This document shows positions 1 through 7,677 of a DNA stretch of 64,000 nt, piece by piece. The notes under the pieces are model-generated. The model was not told where the DNA came from, ran no database searches, and was given only the letters and a program-made list of their open reading frames with translations. How positions within the stretch are numbered: the first letter of the stretch is position 1; each line of letters opens with the position of its first letter. Made by a program: the position numbers and the translations under genes. The DNA comes from an uncultured Lachnospiraceae bacterium. GTDB taxonomy: Bacteria; Bacillota; Clostridia; Lachnospirales; Lachnospiraceae. The DNA is taken from contig CAMWXE010000007.1 in NCBI GenBank assembly GCA_947178145.1, positions 27,400-91,399 on the forward strand, given 5' to 3'.

Positions 1-21
1 TGCGTGAAGGGAGGAAATGCG

Positions 22-1254
22 ATGCGTTCGATGGGGGTTTATCTTCATATTCCCTTTTGTGCAAAGAAATGTGTTTACTGCGATTTTTTGTCAGGACCAG
101 CGACCAAACAGATGCGGCAGGAGTATGTGGAGACGCTGAAAAAAGAGATTGTACACGAGGCAGAAAAATATGATGCGTACAGGGTCGGGACAATATTTTT
201 CGGGGGCGGCACTCCATCGATATTGGATGCGGAGGAGATTGGGGCAATTCTGAAATGCCTGGACGCACATTACGAGATTGATGTGGATGCGGAGATAACG
301 ATAGAAATGAATCCAGGGACAACAGACCGGGATAAGCTTTTAAAATTAAAAGAATTTGGGATAAACCGGCTGAGCATAGGACTGCAGTCCGCAGACAATG
401 CGGTGTTGAGAATGCTGGGGCGCATTCATACGTACGAAGATTTTTTACAGACATATAATCAGTCGAGAGAAGCCGGTTTTGTGAATATCAATGTCGATCT
501 GATGTCGTCACTGCCGGGACAGGACAGGAACGACTGGCGGCGAACACTCGAGAAAGTGACGGCACTTCAGCCGGAACACATATCGGCCTACAGTCTTATG
601 ATTGAGGAGGGGACAGGCCTGTATCACCGATTGGAGGAATATCCTCCCCTGCCTGATGAGGACGAGGACAGGCAGATGGATCAGACAGCCAAACAGATTT
701 TGGCAGAAACAGGTTATTACCGCTATGAAATCTCGAACTATGCAAGGAAAGGGTATGAATGCAGGCATAATTGTATCTATTGGCAGCGCGGGGTCAGGCA
801 TATTGCAGATTATGCTGGTTTTGGCCTCGGGGCATCTTCCACAATAGGCAATGTGCGGTGGAAAAATACAGACGATATGGAGAAGTACCTTCGTGCATTT
901 AGAGACGATCACTGCACGGATGATAAGGAATATGCCATAGGAAAAGAGTGCACAATAGAAAACGGGCAGGGAAGCAGCGGAGAAATGATGCCGGGCAATA
1001 TAAAAGAGCAGATACAGCAGCTGTCACGAAATGACAGGATGGAGGAATTTATGTTTTTGGGACTGCGTATGACTAACGGCGTGTCCAGGCTGGAGTTTGC
1101 AGATACATTTGGTGTTGGGATGCAGGATGTCTACGATAAGGTTTTGCGCAAGTGGGTGAGTCGGGGAATGCTGGTACAAAGCGGTGACTGTATAAGACTG
1201 ACAGATGCGGGAATCGATGTCAGTAATATGGTGTTGGCGGACTTCCTGATCTAA
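22..1254 (+). CDS. hemW: HemW-like radical SAM protein (coproporphyrinogen oxidase-like heme chaperone)
   Basis: A 410-residue radical SAM protein. The N-terminal motif HIPFCAKKCVYC holds Cys13, Cys17 and Cys20 in the CX3CX2C spacing that binds the 4Fe-4S cluster. FFGGGTPS follows near residue 60, as in HemN/HemW proteins, and a winged-helix-like HemW C-terminal part closes the protein. It lacks the N-terminal extension of true HemN, so a heme-chaperone role is more likely than coproporphyrinogen oxidation. The ATG at 22 is chosen because GGGAGG lies seven bases before it; a GTG at 4 is also in frame. The upstream neighbour is outside the window. Family assignment is firm; the exact role is inferred from the family. 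Confidence 0.9.
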   Translation: MRSMGVYLHIPFCAKKCVYCDFLSGPATKQMRQEYVETLKKEIVHEAEKYDAYRVGTIFFGGGTPSILDAEEIGAILKCLDAHYEIDVDAEITIEMNPGTTDRDKLLKLKEFGINRLSIGLQSADNAVLRMLGRIHTYEDFLQTYNQSREAGFVNINVDLMSSLPGQDRNDWRRTLEKVTALQPEHISAYSLMIEEGTGLYHRLEEYPPLPDEDEDRQMDQTAKQILAETGYYRYEISNYARKGYECRHNCIYWQRGVRHIADYAGFGLGASSTIGNVRWKNTDDMEKYLRAFRDDHCTDDKEYAIGKECTIENGQGSSGEMMPGNIKEQIQQLSRNDRMEEFMFLGLRMTNGVSRLEFADTFGVGMQDVYDKVLRKWVSRGMLVQSGDCIRLTDAGIDVSNMVLADFLI

Positions 1255-1296
1255 AACAGGAATTGCTACAATAAAAATTTTGACAGGAGGATAAGA

Positions 1297-1629
1297 ATGG
1301 AAAAGGAATTGACGCATGAAGAGATGCACAAGCAGGGAATCGCACATGAACATGGGCATTCGCACGTGCATACTCATAAGGAAACCAAGGCAGTGCTCAA
1401 TCGAATGTCTAAGATTATAGGTCATATGGAAGCGGTAAAAACGATGGTGGAAAACGGCAGGGACTGCAGTGAGGTATTGATACAGTTAGCAGCGGTAAAG
1501 TCGGCAATTGGCGGCGTGAGCCGGGTCATATTAAAGGATCATATCGATCACTGCATTGTAGATGCAGTGAAGGAGAATGATACAGTGTCAATTGAGGAAC
1601 TGAAAAAGGCGATTGACAAATTTTTGTAG
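1297..1629 (+). CDS. CsoR-family metal-sensing transcriptional repressor
   Basis: A 110-residue all-helical repressor of the CsoR/RcnR/FrmR family (DUF156). Cys57, His82 and Cys86 have the same spacing (25 and 4) as the Cu(I) ligands Cys36/His61/Cys65 of M. tuberculosis CsoR, which favours copper sensing over nickel or formaldehyde sensing. The first 27 residues are rich in histidine (HEHGHSHVHTH), an extension seen in some members that may also bind metal. AGGAGG precedes the ATG. No copper ATPase or chaperone is next to it, so its target operon is probably elsewhere. The metal assigned is an inference from ligand spacing. Confidence 0.85.
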   Translation: MEKELTHEEMHKQGIAHEHGHSHVHTHKETKAVLNRMSKIIGHMEAVKTMVENGRDCSEVLIQLAAVKSAIGGVSRVILKDHIDHCIVDAVKENDTVSIEELKKAIDKFL

Positions 1630-1648
1630 GAAAGGCTGGGTATCATAG

Positions 1649-2101
1649 ATGAAAGAATTACCAAAAAGCATGATTCTGTACTATGTGCAGGATGAGAAGA
1701 AAAAAATACAGATGGAAGTGCTCGGGATGAGTATGTCGATCACGACAAAGAAGCTGAAGCCGTCTGATTTGAACACACAGGTTGGAACACTTGCCGGGAT
1801 GAAGAATATCGCACCGCTTGACCTGTCACAGACAGAGAAAGTACCGGCGATATTCTGTATGCCAGAGATTATTATTTTTTCAGGAGTTCCGGATAAAAAA
1901 CTGGACGAATTTTTGTTCTCTTATAAGAAAGTGGGCCTTACGCCGACGAAACTCAAGGCAGTCACAACGCCGAAAAATATTAATTGGACCTTATATCAGC
2001 TAATCCGGGAGCTTTCTGCCGAGAGAGCACAGATAGAAGGCAGGGCTAATAGATTGTCCGGTGCCAGGAAACTTTCCGAAGCCAAAAAAGAGGAGGAATA
2101 G
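1649..2101 (+). CDS. DUF3783 domain protein, unknown function
   Basis: A 150-residue cytoplasmic protein with no signal peptide or membrane segment. The central part, with a PEIIIFSGVPDKKLDEFLFSY-like stretch, followed by a conserved TPTKLKAVTTPKN segment and a charged C-terminal helix, resembles the DUF3783 family of Clostridia. It starts 20 bases after the CsoR-type gene and ends 10 bases before the ThyX-like gene, so the three are probably co-transcribed. No catalytic motif is visible and no function is claimed. Confidence 0.65.
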   Translation: MKELPKSMILYYVQDEKKKIQMEVLGMSMSITTKKLKPSDLNTQVGTLAGMKNIAPLDLSQTEKVPAIFCMPEIIIFSGVPDKKLDEFLFSYKKVGLTPTKLKAVTTPKNINWTLYQLIRELSAERAQIEGRANRLSGARKLSEAKKEEE

Positions 2102-2110
2102 AGGGAAATT

Positions 2111-2668
2111 ATGCATATCGATATATTGAAACATGAGGACAACTGGCAGGATATCAAGGATTCTGCCATGAATACAATCAATAAGACAACCGGGAAATAT
2201 CCTGATTCGGAGTGGAAACGAAGGCTTATTCTGTCAGAGCATTCTCCAATCAGACGTATGCGATTTTACTGGCGGTGGAAGGATTTGAAGTCGTGGGTGA
2301 GTGTTCATATGGTGCGGCACAAGATAGGCATCGAGCACTGGGTATCGACGCAGAGAAGCGACAGGACAGGCGTCAGCCGGGATGAACTTCCGCAGGGGGC
2401 GCTGGTCAATCATGCATGCGAGGCAGATGCGCAGGCACTGATCAATATCAGCCGCAAGCGACTGTGCAGCTGCGCAAGTCCGGAAACGCGGGAGGCATGG
2501 CAGCTTGTCAAGGAGGAGATTGCTAGGACAGAGCCGGAGCTGGCAGGCTGTATGGTAAAAGAATGTATTTACAGAGGCTTTTGCCCTGAAATGTTTTCCT
2601 GTGGATATCACAAGACGGAGGCTTATCAAAAGGAGCTTGCCGCGTACCGGAAGGGAATTAACGAATAG
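2111..2668 (+). CDS. ThyX-like (FAD-dependent thymidylate synthase-like) protein
   Basis: A 185-residue protein. Residues 69-79 read RHKIGIEHWVS, which fits the ThyX signature RHRX7S except that the third residue is Lys (Lys71) instead of Arg. Downstream QRSDR matches the QRY/R region of ThyX, and upstream HSPIRRMRFYW resembles the ThyX substrate-binding helix. Typical ThyX proteins are about 220-250 residues, so this is short. It could be a diverged or non-canonical thymidylate synthase, or a related flavoprotein used for something else. The cysteine-rich C-terminal half (CSCASPE, CMVKECIYRGFCPE) is unlike textbook ThyX. It lies 10 bases after the DUF3783 gene. Confidence 0.6.
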   Translation: MHIDILKHEDNWQDIKDSAMNTINKTTGKYPDSEWKRRLILSEHSPIRRMRFYWRWKDLKSWVSVHMVRHKIGIEHWVSTQRSDRTGVSRDELPQGALVNHACEADAQALINISRKRLCSCASPETREAWQLVKEEIARTEPELAGCMVKECIYRGFCPEMFSCGYHKTEAYQKELAAYRKGINE

Positions 2669-2826
2669 ATTTTATATTAAATACGGAAAAAACTGTATTC
2701 ACGCAAAAACCATTGTGTAAAATAGTATGATGAGGTAAAGTATATTTATCAGGAATGCAGGAGTTTTTCACATCGATGAGGAGCTGAAAATCTGCAGGAT
2801 TTCTGATCAGGAAAGGAGGAGATATC

Positions 2827-3267
2827 ATGATGAACACAATGGTATGGCTGGCTGCGATGATCATACTCATCATTATTGAGATTGTGACGGTAGGGCTCAC
2901 CACGATCTGGTTTGCAATCGGTGCACTGGTGGCGATCATTGTCTCTATGCTTGGCGGGGGAATCATACTCCAGTTAACGGTATTTTTGTTGGTATCACTT
3001 GGCATGTTGATATCCACGAGGCCCTTGGCGATAAGGTACATAAACAATTCGCGTACAAGGACAAATTATGAGGGTATCATTGGTAAGGTAGTGAGAATCA
3101 CGCAGGATGTCGACAACATTGCTGATCAGGGCTGTGCTGTGGTAAATGGTCAGGAATGGACAGTCCGGTCGGTCGATGACAAGTGCAAAATTGCAGCGGG
3201 AAGTCTGGCAAAGGTTGTCGATATTAAAGGTGTGAGACTTGTTGTGGAAAAGTATGAGGAGGAGTAA
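2827..3267 (+). CDS. NfeD-like membrane protein (short form)
   Basis: A 146-residue protein with N-terminal hydrophobic segments (roughly residues 5-30 and 33-65), followed by a soluble C-terminal part with the pattern EGIIGKVVRITQDVDN...GCAVVNGQEWTVRS, typical of the NfeD OB-fold domain. The long ClpP-like protease domain of full-length NfeD is absent. AAAGGAGGA precedes the ATG; a second ATG follows at once. It ends two bases before the SPFH gene. NfeD/SPFH pairs are a known conserved operon thought to organise membrane microdomains. Confidence 0.85.
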   Translation: MMNTMVWLAAMIILIIIEIVTVGLTTIWFAIGALVAIIVSMLGGGIILQLTVFLLVSLGMLISTRPLAIRYINNSRTRTNYEGIIGKVVRITQDVDNIADQGCAVVNGQEWTVRSVDDKCKIAAGSLAKVVDIKGVRLVVEKYEEE

Positions 3268-3269
3268 CT

Positions 3270-4187
3270 ATGACAGCTTATATTTTATTGGGGATTGTAA
3301 TTTTTCTAGTCGTGATTCTGGCGGCAAATGTACGCATTGTACCGCAGGCGTCGGCATATGTTATCGAGCGTCTTGGCGGATATAACACCACATGGAGCGT
3401 GGGTCTGCGTTTTAAAGTACCTTTTCTTGACAGGGTTGCCAAGAAAGTGAACTTAAAGGAGCAGGTAGTGGATTTCCCTCCACAGCCTGTGATCACAAAG
3501 GATAACGTAACGATGCAGATTGACACGGTTGTCTTTTTCCAGATCACAGATCCGAAGATGTATGCGTATGGTGTGGATAATCCGATTATGGCGATTGAAA
3601 AGCTGACAGCGACAACGCTGAGAAACATCATCGGTGAGATGGAGCTTGACCAGACACTGACATCAAGAGAGATTATCAATACAAACATGCGTTCTGCACT
3701 TGACGTTGCCACGGACCCATGGGGTATCAAGGTGAATCGTGTGGAGCTGAAGAACATTATCCCGCCAGAAGCCATCAGAAATGCGATGGAGAAGCAGATG
3801 AAGGCAGAGCGTGAGAGACGTGAGGCAATCCTTCGTGCAGAAGGTGAGAAGAAATCGACAATCCTTGTCGCAGAAGGCCAGAAGGAATCTGCGATTCTCG
3901 AGGCAGAGGCGGAGAAGCAGGCGGCAATCCTTCGCGCTGAGGCAGAGAAGGAGAGAAAAATCCGCGAGGCGGAAGGCCAGGCGGAGGCAATCCGGATTGT
4001 ACAGATGGCAAATGCGGAAGGTATCAAGTTCCTGCGTGAAGCGGGCGCTGACGACGCGGTGCTGACGATCAAGAAGCTTGAGGCATTTGAGAAGGCAGCA
4101 AACGGCAGTGCCACAAAGATTATTATTCCCTCGGAGATTCAGGGGGTAGCAGGACTCGCAAAATCAGTTGGAGAGATCTTGAGATAA
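3270..4187 (+). CDS. SPFH/Band 7 (stomatin-like) membrane protein
   Basis: A 305-residue slipin-type protein. One N-terminal membrane segment (about residues 3-20) precedes the Band 7 domain (IVPQASAYVIERLGGYNTTW... through IPPEAIRNAMEKQM). Residues about 170-250 form an Ala/Glu/Arg-rich coiled coil built from repeats such as AILRAEGEK, as in SPFH oligomerisation regions. Its partner NfeD gene is two bases upstream, supporting a membrane-scaffold role. The repetitive coiled coil makes long spurious open frames on both strands. Membership is firm; cellular function is inferred from the family. Confidence 0.9.
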   Translation: MTAYILLGIVIFLVVILAANVRIVPQASAYVIERLGGYNTTWSVGLRFKVPFLDRVAKKVNLKEQVVDFPPQPVITKDNVTMQIDTVVFFQITDPKMYAYGVDNPIMAIEKLTATTLRNIIGEMELDQTLTSREIINTNMRSALDVATDPWGIKVNRVELKNIIPPEAIRNAMEKQMKAERERREAILRAEGEKKSTILVAEGQKESAILEAEAEKQAAILRAEAEKERKIREAEGQAEAIRIVQMANAEGIKFLREAGADDAVLTIKKLEAFEKAANGSATKIIIPSEIQGVAGLAKSVGEILR

Positions 4188-4327
4188 GTACCCATCAAAC
4201 AGACAGCATTGGCCGGAATGATGCCCGGGGCAATACGAGAGCATGAACTTACTGCCCCAAAATGTCTCTGCGGAAAAGGGTACCAGAGGGGTCGGTGCGA
4301 AACATAAAACAGGAGGGAACAACAGAC

Positions 4328-5059
4328 ATGACGAGGATATTGATACTGGAGGACAGTAAGGACTGCTTAAAGGCGATTACTGTGATGGCAGAGAGCGTAT
4401 CCGAGCATGTGCGTGCCGTTCCGGTAAATAGCCTGAAGGAGGCAAGGGCTGCGCTTGATGATACGGCGCAGCCGCCCTTTCAGGCTTTTTTGCTTGACAT
4501 TAATCTGGACAGTAACAATAACGATGACATTTCAGGGATAACCTTTGCGCGGGAGATACGTATGAGAAAGGAGTATGTATTCACACCGATTATCATGATC
4601 ACCTCGCTGGCAAACATGGAACTGACTGCGTACAGAGAGCTCCACTGTTACCAGTATCTTGTAAAACCGTACAATGAGGAGGATATTCAGAAGCTTGTGG
4701 GAAAGCTGCTGTTTCTGTCGCAGCAGGGGGAGACAAGGGATGCGTTTGTGGTTGTGAAGAAAGACAGTATTAATTATAAATTGTTTTGTAAGGACATCGT
4801 GTGTATCAAGGCAGTGCCAAGGGGAGTCAATTTCGTGCTTTTAAAAGAAGAAATGAAGGTGTTATACCTCTCAATCAGGCAGCTTATGGAAAAACTCCCG
4901 AGTGATCAATTTTTGCAGGTACATCGTATGTGTGTCGTAAATCAGGATTATATTGATTATGTGGATACAGTTAACGGACTGATTTGTATGAAAAATGGCG
5001 AGCAGGTGGAAATCGGTATTACATACAAGAACGAACTCAGGAAAAAACTGCGAATCTGA
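4328..5059 (+). CDS. LytTR-family response regulator
   Basis: A 243-residue regulator: receiver domain (residues 1-125) with acidic pocket ED at 8-9 and likely phosphoacceptor Asp57 in LLDINLDS, then a LytTR DNA-binding domain (about 140-243) with QVHRMCVVNQDYI. The ATG at 4328 is used because AGGAGGG lies ten bases upstream; an earlier in-frame ATG at 4262 lacks a clear ribosome site. It heads a module with a small lipoprotein and a GHKL kinase. The layout recalls agr-like quorum systems, but no autoinducer peptide or AgrB peptidase is present. Confidence 0.9.
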   Translation: MTRILILEDSKDCLKAITVMAESVSEHVRAVPVNSLKEARAALDDTAQPPFQAFLLDINLDSNNNDDISGITFAREIRMRKEYVFTPIIMITSLANMELTAYRELHCYQYLVKPYNEEDIQKLVGKLLFLSQQGETRDAFVVVKKDSINYKLFCKDIVCIKAVPRGVNFVLLKEEMKVLYLSIRQLMEKLPSDQFLQVHRMCVVNQDYIDYVDTVNGLICMKNGEQVEIGITYKNELRKKLRI

Positions 5060-5093
5060 CAGCCTTAAAAGATTGTGGAAGGAAGCATATCGA

Positions 5094-5339
5094 ATGAATG
5101 GAAAAGGGAAACGCCATATTTATGCTTTGTTGTTTACTATAATTCTTTTCTTATCAGGGTGCAGGGGAAATAGCGTAGAAACAGATGCATTCGCGTTGTT
5201 GACATGGGAAACAGGAAGTGAAAGGGTTCAAAGCACCTCTGAGTTAGCTGTTTATGACATTACTGTATATAATGGCATAACCTGTTATTTTGAGTCAGGT
5301 GTCAAATCTGAAATAAAGGGAGTGTATCGCAATGGCTGA
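5094..5339 (+). CDS. Small lipoprotein between response regulator and kinase
   Basis: An 81-residue lipoprotein. The N-terminus MNGKGKRHIYALLFTIILFLSGC has a positive n-region, hydrophobic core and lipobox LSGC, so about 58 mature residues would be anchored outside the membrane. A longer frame begins at 4995, but the ATG at 5094 follows GGAAGG and gives the signal peptide at the true N-terminus. The last codons overlap the start of the kinase gene by 8 bases, implying translational coupling. I recognise no family. The kinase has only a minimal membrane anchor, so this lipoprotein may be its input subunit; that is inference. Confidence 0.6.
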   Translation: MNGKGKRHIYALLFTIILFLSGCRGNSVETDAFALLTWETGSERVQSTSELAVYDITVYNGITCYFESGVKSEIKGVYRNG

Positions 5340-6180
5340 GCTTGGCAGGAAATTTTTGTACAGAATCTTTTGTGTGGTTGCACTGATTATAACACTATAT
5401 CTGTTAGTTGACTTATATCTTAGTCGTACACTGAATGTCAAAGTGATGGTTTTGTTTGGCATTGTATTTTCGGTCATTCTGTTTGGACTGCTGGATTGGG
5501 CACAGAACTATGCGGCACTGCGGCGTCAGGAACAGGAGCTGAAAATATACAGGCTCTACATAAAGCCGATGGAGGAGTTGACAAAGGATATCAGGGCGCG
5601 GCAGCATGAGTTTGACAATCATATGAATGCAATACTCAATATGCATGTGACGATAGCGGATTACAGTGAGCTTGTGGAAGCGCAGTCGGCGTACTGCAAG
5701 GACATTTATGAGGACAAATCGCGTTGCAATCCTGCGCTTCTGCGGATATCTGACAAGATACTGGCTGGATTTCTGTACAGTAAGATCATCAGTGCACCGG
5801 GGTATATCGATATTGATATACAGGTACTGAGTCAGGAAATTGTGACACCAGTGTCAGAACATGCGCTGGTTGAAATCATAGGAACGCTCACAGACAATGC
5901 ATTTGAGGCAGCGTCACCCCATAAAAATAAAGTGGAGATGGTGCTGGATGCTCAAAATGATAAACTGATCTTTGCGATTAAAAATCAGGTGGAAAATCTG
6001 ACAATGGGTGAGATTGCCCACTTTTTTGAAAAGGGATACACGACGAAGGACAACTGCGGGGACAGGGGACTTGGACTCTACCAGGCAAACCAGATTGCAA
6101 AACGCCACAAAGGGGAGATTACAGTGGAGTTGTCAGAGCAGGAAGATGGGCAGGAGATCTGCTTTTGCGTGAAGATATGA
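5332..6180 (+). CDS. GHKL-type sensor histidine kinase
   Basis: A 282-residue kinase. Two N-terminal membrane segments (about 10-30 and 36-54) are joined by a very short loop, then a coiled linker, a histidine box RQHEFDNHMN with phosphoacceptor His92, an N-box DNAFEAA (about residue 188) and a G-box GDRGLGLYQ. The ATPase belongs to the AgrC/CitA-type GHKL class. AgrC usually has six membrane segments for peptide sensing; here the sensor part is reduced to two. The gene overlaps the lipoprotein gene by 8 bases and presumably phosphorylates the LytTR regulator encoded just upstream. Confidence 0.87.
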   Translation: MAELGRKFLYRIFCVVALIITLYLLVDLYLSRTLNVKVMVLFGIVFSVILFGLLDWAQNYAALRRQEQELKIYRLYIKPMEELTKDIRARQHEFDNHMNAILNMHVTIADYSELVEAQSAYCKDIYEDKSRCNPALLRISDKILAGFLYSKIISAPGYIDIDIQVLSQEIVTPVSEHALVEIIGTLTDNAFEAASPHKNKVEMVLDAQNDKLIFAIKNQVENLTMGEIAHFFEKGYTTKDNCGDRGLGLYQANQIAKRHKGEITVELSEQEDGQEICFCVKI

Positions 6181-6203
6181 TATTGTTCTGTATCACAAAG
6201 TAG

Positions 6204-6232
6204 TTGACAATATGGCATATATACCATATTAT
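6204..6232 (+). promoter_or_regulatory. Promoter with overlapping palindromic operator for the toxin-antitoxin pair
   Basis: TTGACA (6204-6209), 17-base spacer, TATTAT (6227-6232). A palindrome with perfect arms AATATGG (6209-6215) and CCATATT (6224-6230) fills the spacer and overlaps both hexamers. This is the expected place for autorepression by the XRE antitoxin encoded 0.4 kb downstream. Confidence 0.75.
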
Positions 6233-6261
6233 AGACATATAAACACAGAAGAAGGGGCAGG

Positions 6262-6618
6262 ATGGATCAATTTAGAGTAGAATTTTATGAAGATCGAAAC
6301 GGAGACAGACCAGCAGAATTATTTTTGGATTCTTTAGATATTAAAATGAGAACCAAATTGGTTATGATAATGAAAGTACTGCAGGAAAAAGGGAATGAGC
6401 TGAGAGAGCCATACAGCAAACATGTGACGGATGGTATTTTTGAGATAAGAGGAAAAGCAGGAAGTAATATTTCCAGGGCTTTATATTTCTTTTATCGTGG
6501 GGGAAAGATAATTGTGACAAATGGTTTTGTCAAGAAAACACAAAAAACTCCTGTGGAAGAAATAGAAAAGGCAAAAAAATACAGAAAAGATTATTTGGAA
6601 AGGTATGGTGAATCATAA
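6262..6618 (+). CDS. HigB/RelE-family toxin (phage Gp49-like)
   Basis: A 118-residue basic protein with the RelE/HigB fold pattern: FRVEFYEDRNGDRPAELFLDSL at the start, then LREPYSKHVTDGIFEIRGK and RALYFFYRGGKIIVTNGFVKKTQKTP, which match the Gp49-like toxin family. Members cleave mRNA at the ribosome. The toxin gene comes first and the XRE antitoxin second, the reverse order typical of HigBA. It is transcribed from the palindrome-controlled promoter at 6204-6232. Assignment is strong from motif plus partner; activity is untested. Confidence 0.85.
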   Translation: MDQFRVEFYEDRNGDRPAELFLDSLDIKMRTKLVMIMKVLQEKGNELREPYSKHVTDGIFEIRGKAGSNISRALYFFYRGGKIIVTNGFVKKTQKTPVEEIEKAKKYRKDYLERYGES

Positions 6619-6619
6619 C

Positions 6620-6913
6620 ATGAAAACACTTGATGCATATTTGGACGAACAGTTACAAAATGATGAATTCAGGGAAGCGTGGGAAGACAGCCAGCCTGAG
6701 ATGGATGTAATTCGTGCAATGGTAGACGCCAGAATATCACAAAACCTTTCACAGAAAGAACTCGCCGAGAGAACAGGCATCAATCAGGCTGATATCAGTA
6801 AATTGGAAAACGGGACAAGAAATCCGTCTTTAAAATTGTTAAAAAGACTTGCTGATGGAATGGGAATGACATTAAAACTGGAATTTGTTCCCAAAAAGTC
6901 AACGCAGGTATAA
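6620..6913 (+). CDS. HigA-like XRE antitoxin
   Basis: A 97-residue protein with a helix-turn-helix of the XRE/Cro type (SQNLSQKELAERTGINQADISKLENGTRNPSL, about residues 36-68) followed by LLKRLADGMGMTLKLEF, usual for HigA antitoxins. The ATG at 6620 (protein starting MKTLDAYL) is preferred. An in-frame ATG at 6605 would overlap the toxin gene by 14 bases and place the Shine-Dalgarno only one base away. The protein should bind and neutralise the toxin and, together with it, repress the operon through the palindrome at the promoter. Confidence 0.85.
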   Translation: MKTLDAYLDEQLQNDEFREAWEDSQPEMDVIRAMVDARISQNLSQKELAERTGINQADISKLENGTRNPSLKLLKRLADGMGMTLKLEFVPKKSTQV

Positions 6914-6948
6914 ATAAAATTATTGATGATGAGAGGAGGCGCAGACAC

Positions 6949-7677
6949 GTGCTGGAATTAAAGAATATATCCTACCATGTCGAGGATGAGAACGGTAAGG
7001 ATATATTGAACCATATTAACTTAAAAATAGACGACCGTTTCACTGCGATCACCGGGCCAAATGGAGGGGGAAAATCCACTCTGGCCAAGATGATAGCAGG
7101 CATCATACAGCCGACGGAGGGACAGATTTTCTTTGAGGGGCAGGATATTACTGATATGTCCATCACTGACCGGGCTAATATGGGCATCAGTTTTGCATTT
7201 CAACAGCCAGTAAGATTTAAAGGTATTACAGTGCTCGATTTAATCAGACTGGCAGCAGGTGAGAGGCTCAGCGTCGAGGGAGCATGCAAATATCTCTCAG
7301 AAGTGGGGCTTTGTGCGAGGGATTATATCAGCCGCGAGGTGAACGCCAGTCTTTCCGGCGGGGAACTCAAAAGGATTGAGATTGCAACTGTGATTGCCAG
7401 AGGAATGAAGCTGTCTGTGTTCGATGAGCCGGAGGCAGGGATTGACCTGTGGAGTTTTCAGAATCTGATCAAAGTATTTGAGAAGATGCATGATAAGACA
7501 CAGGGAAATATTGTGATTATCTCGCACCAGGAGCGCATTCTGAACATTGCGGACAAAATCGTGGTGATTGCAAACGGCGAGATACAGAATACAGGGACGA
7601 AGGAGGAGATACTGCCGGGACTGTTGAACGGCAATCTTGAGTGCAGACATAATGCGGGAGGTTGTATACATGGATGA
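6949..7677 (+). CDS. sufC: SufC-type Fe-S assembly ATPase
   Basis: A 242-residue soluble ABC ATPase. Walker A GPNGGGKST (residues 36-44), signature LSGGELKR, Walker B SVFDEPEAGID and the switch histidine in VIISHQ are present. EAGIDLWSF after Walker B is characteristic of SufC. The GTG start at 6949 follows GAGGAGG. It overlaps the SufB/D-like gene by 8 bases. No sufS, sufU or sufD follows, so the locus is a two-gene SufCB unit, like the minimal systems described in anaerobes. Confidence 0.88.
   Translation: MLELKNISYHVEDENGKDILNHINLKIDDRFTAITGPNGGGKSTLAKMIAGIIQPTEGQIFFEGQDITDMSITDRANMGISFAFQQPVRFKGITVLDLIRLAAGERLSVEGACKYLSEVGLCARDYISREVNASLSGGELKRIEIATVIARGMKLSVFDEPEAGIDLWSFQNLIKVFEKMHDKTQGNIVIISHQERILNIADKIVVIANGEIQNTGTKEEILPGLLNGNLECRHNAGGCIHG

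Noticed and set aside
3811..3990. Tandem repeat-like DNA
   Set aside because: It encodes the regular coiled coil of the SPFH protein; not an independent repeat.
3278..4114. 278-codon minus-strand frame, Ser/Ala-rich
   Set aside because: Arises from the repetitive Ala/Glu/Arg coiled coil of the SPFH gene read backwards.
4328..6180. An agr-type quorum-sensing system
   Set aside because: LytTR regulator and GHKL kinase fit, but there is no AgrB peptidase or AgrD peptide, and the kinase lacks the multi-pass sensor domain.
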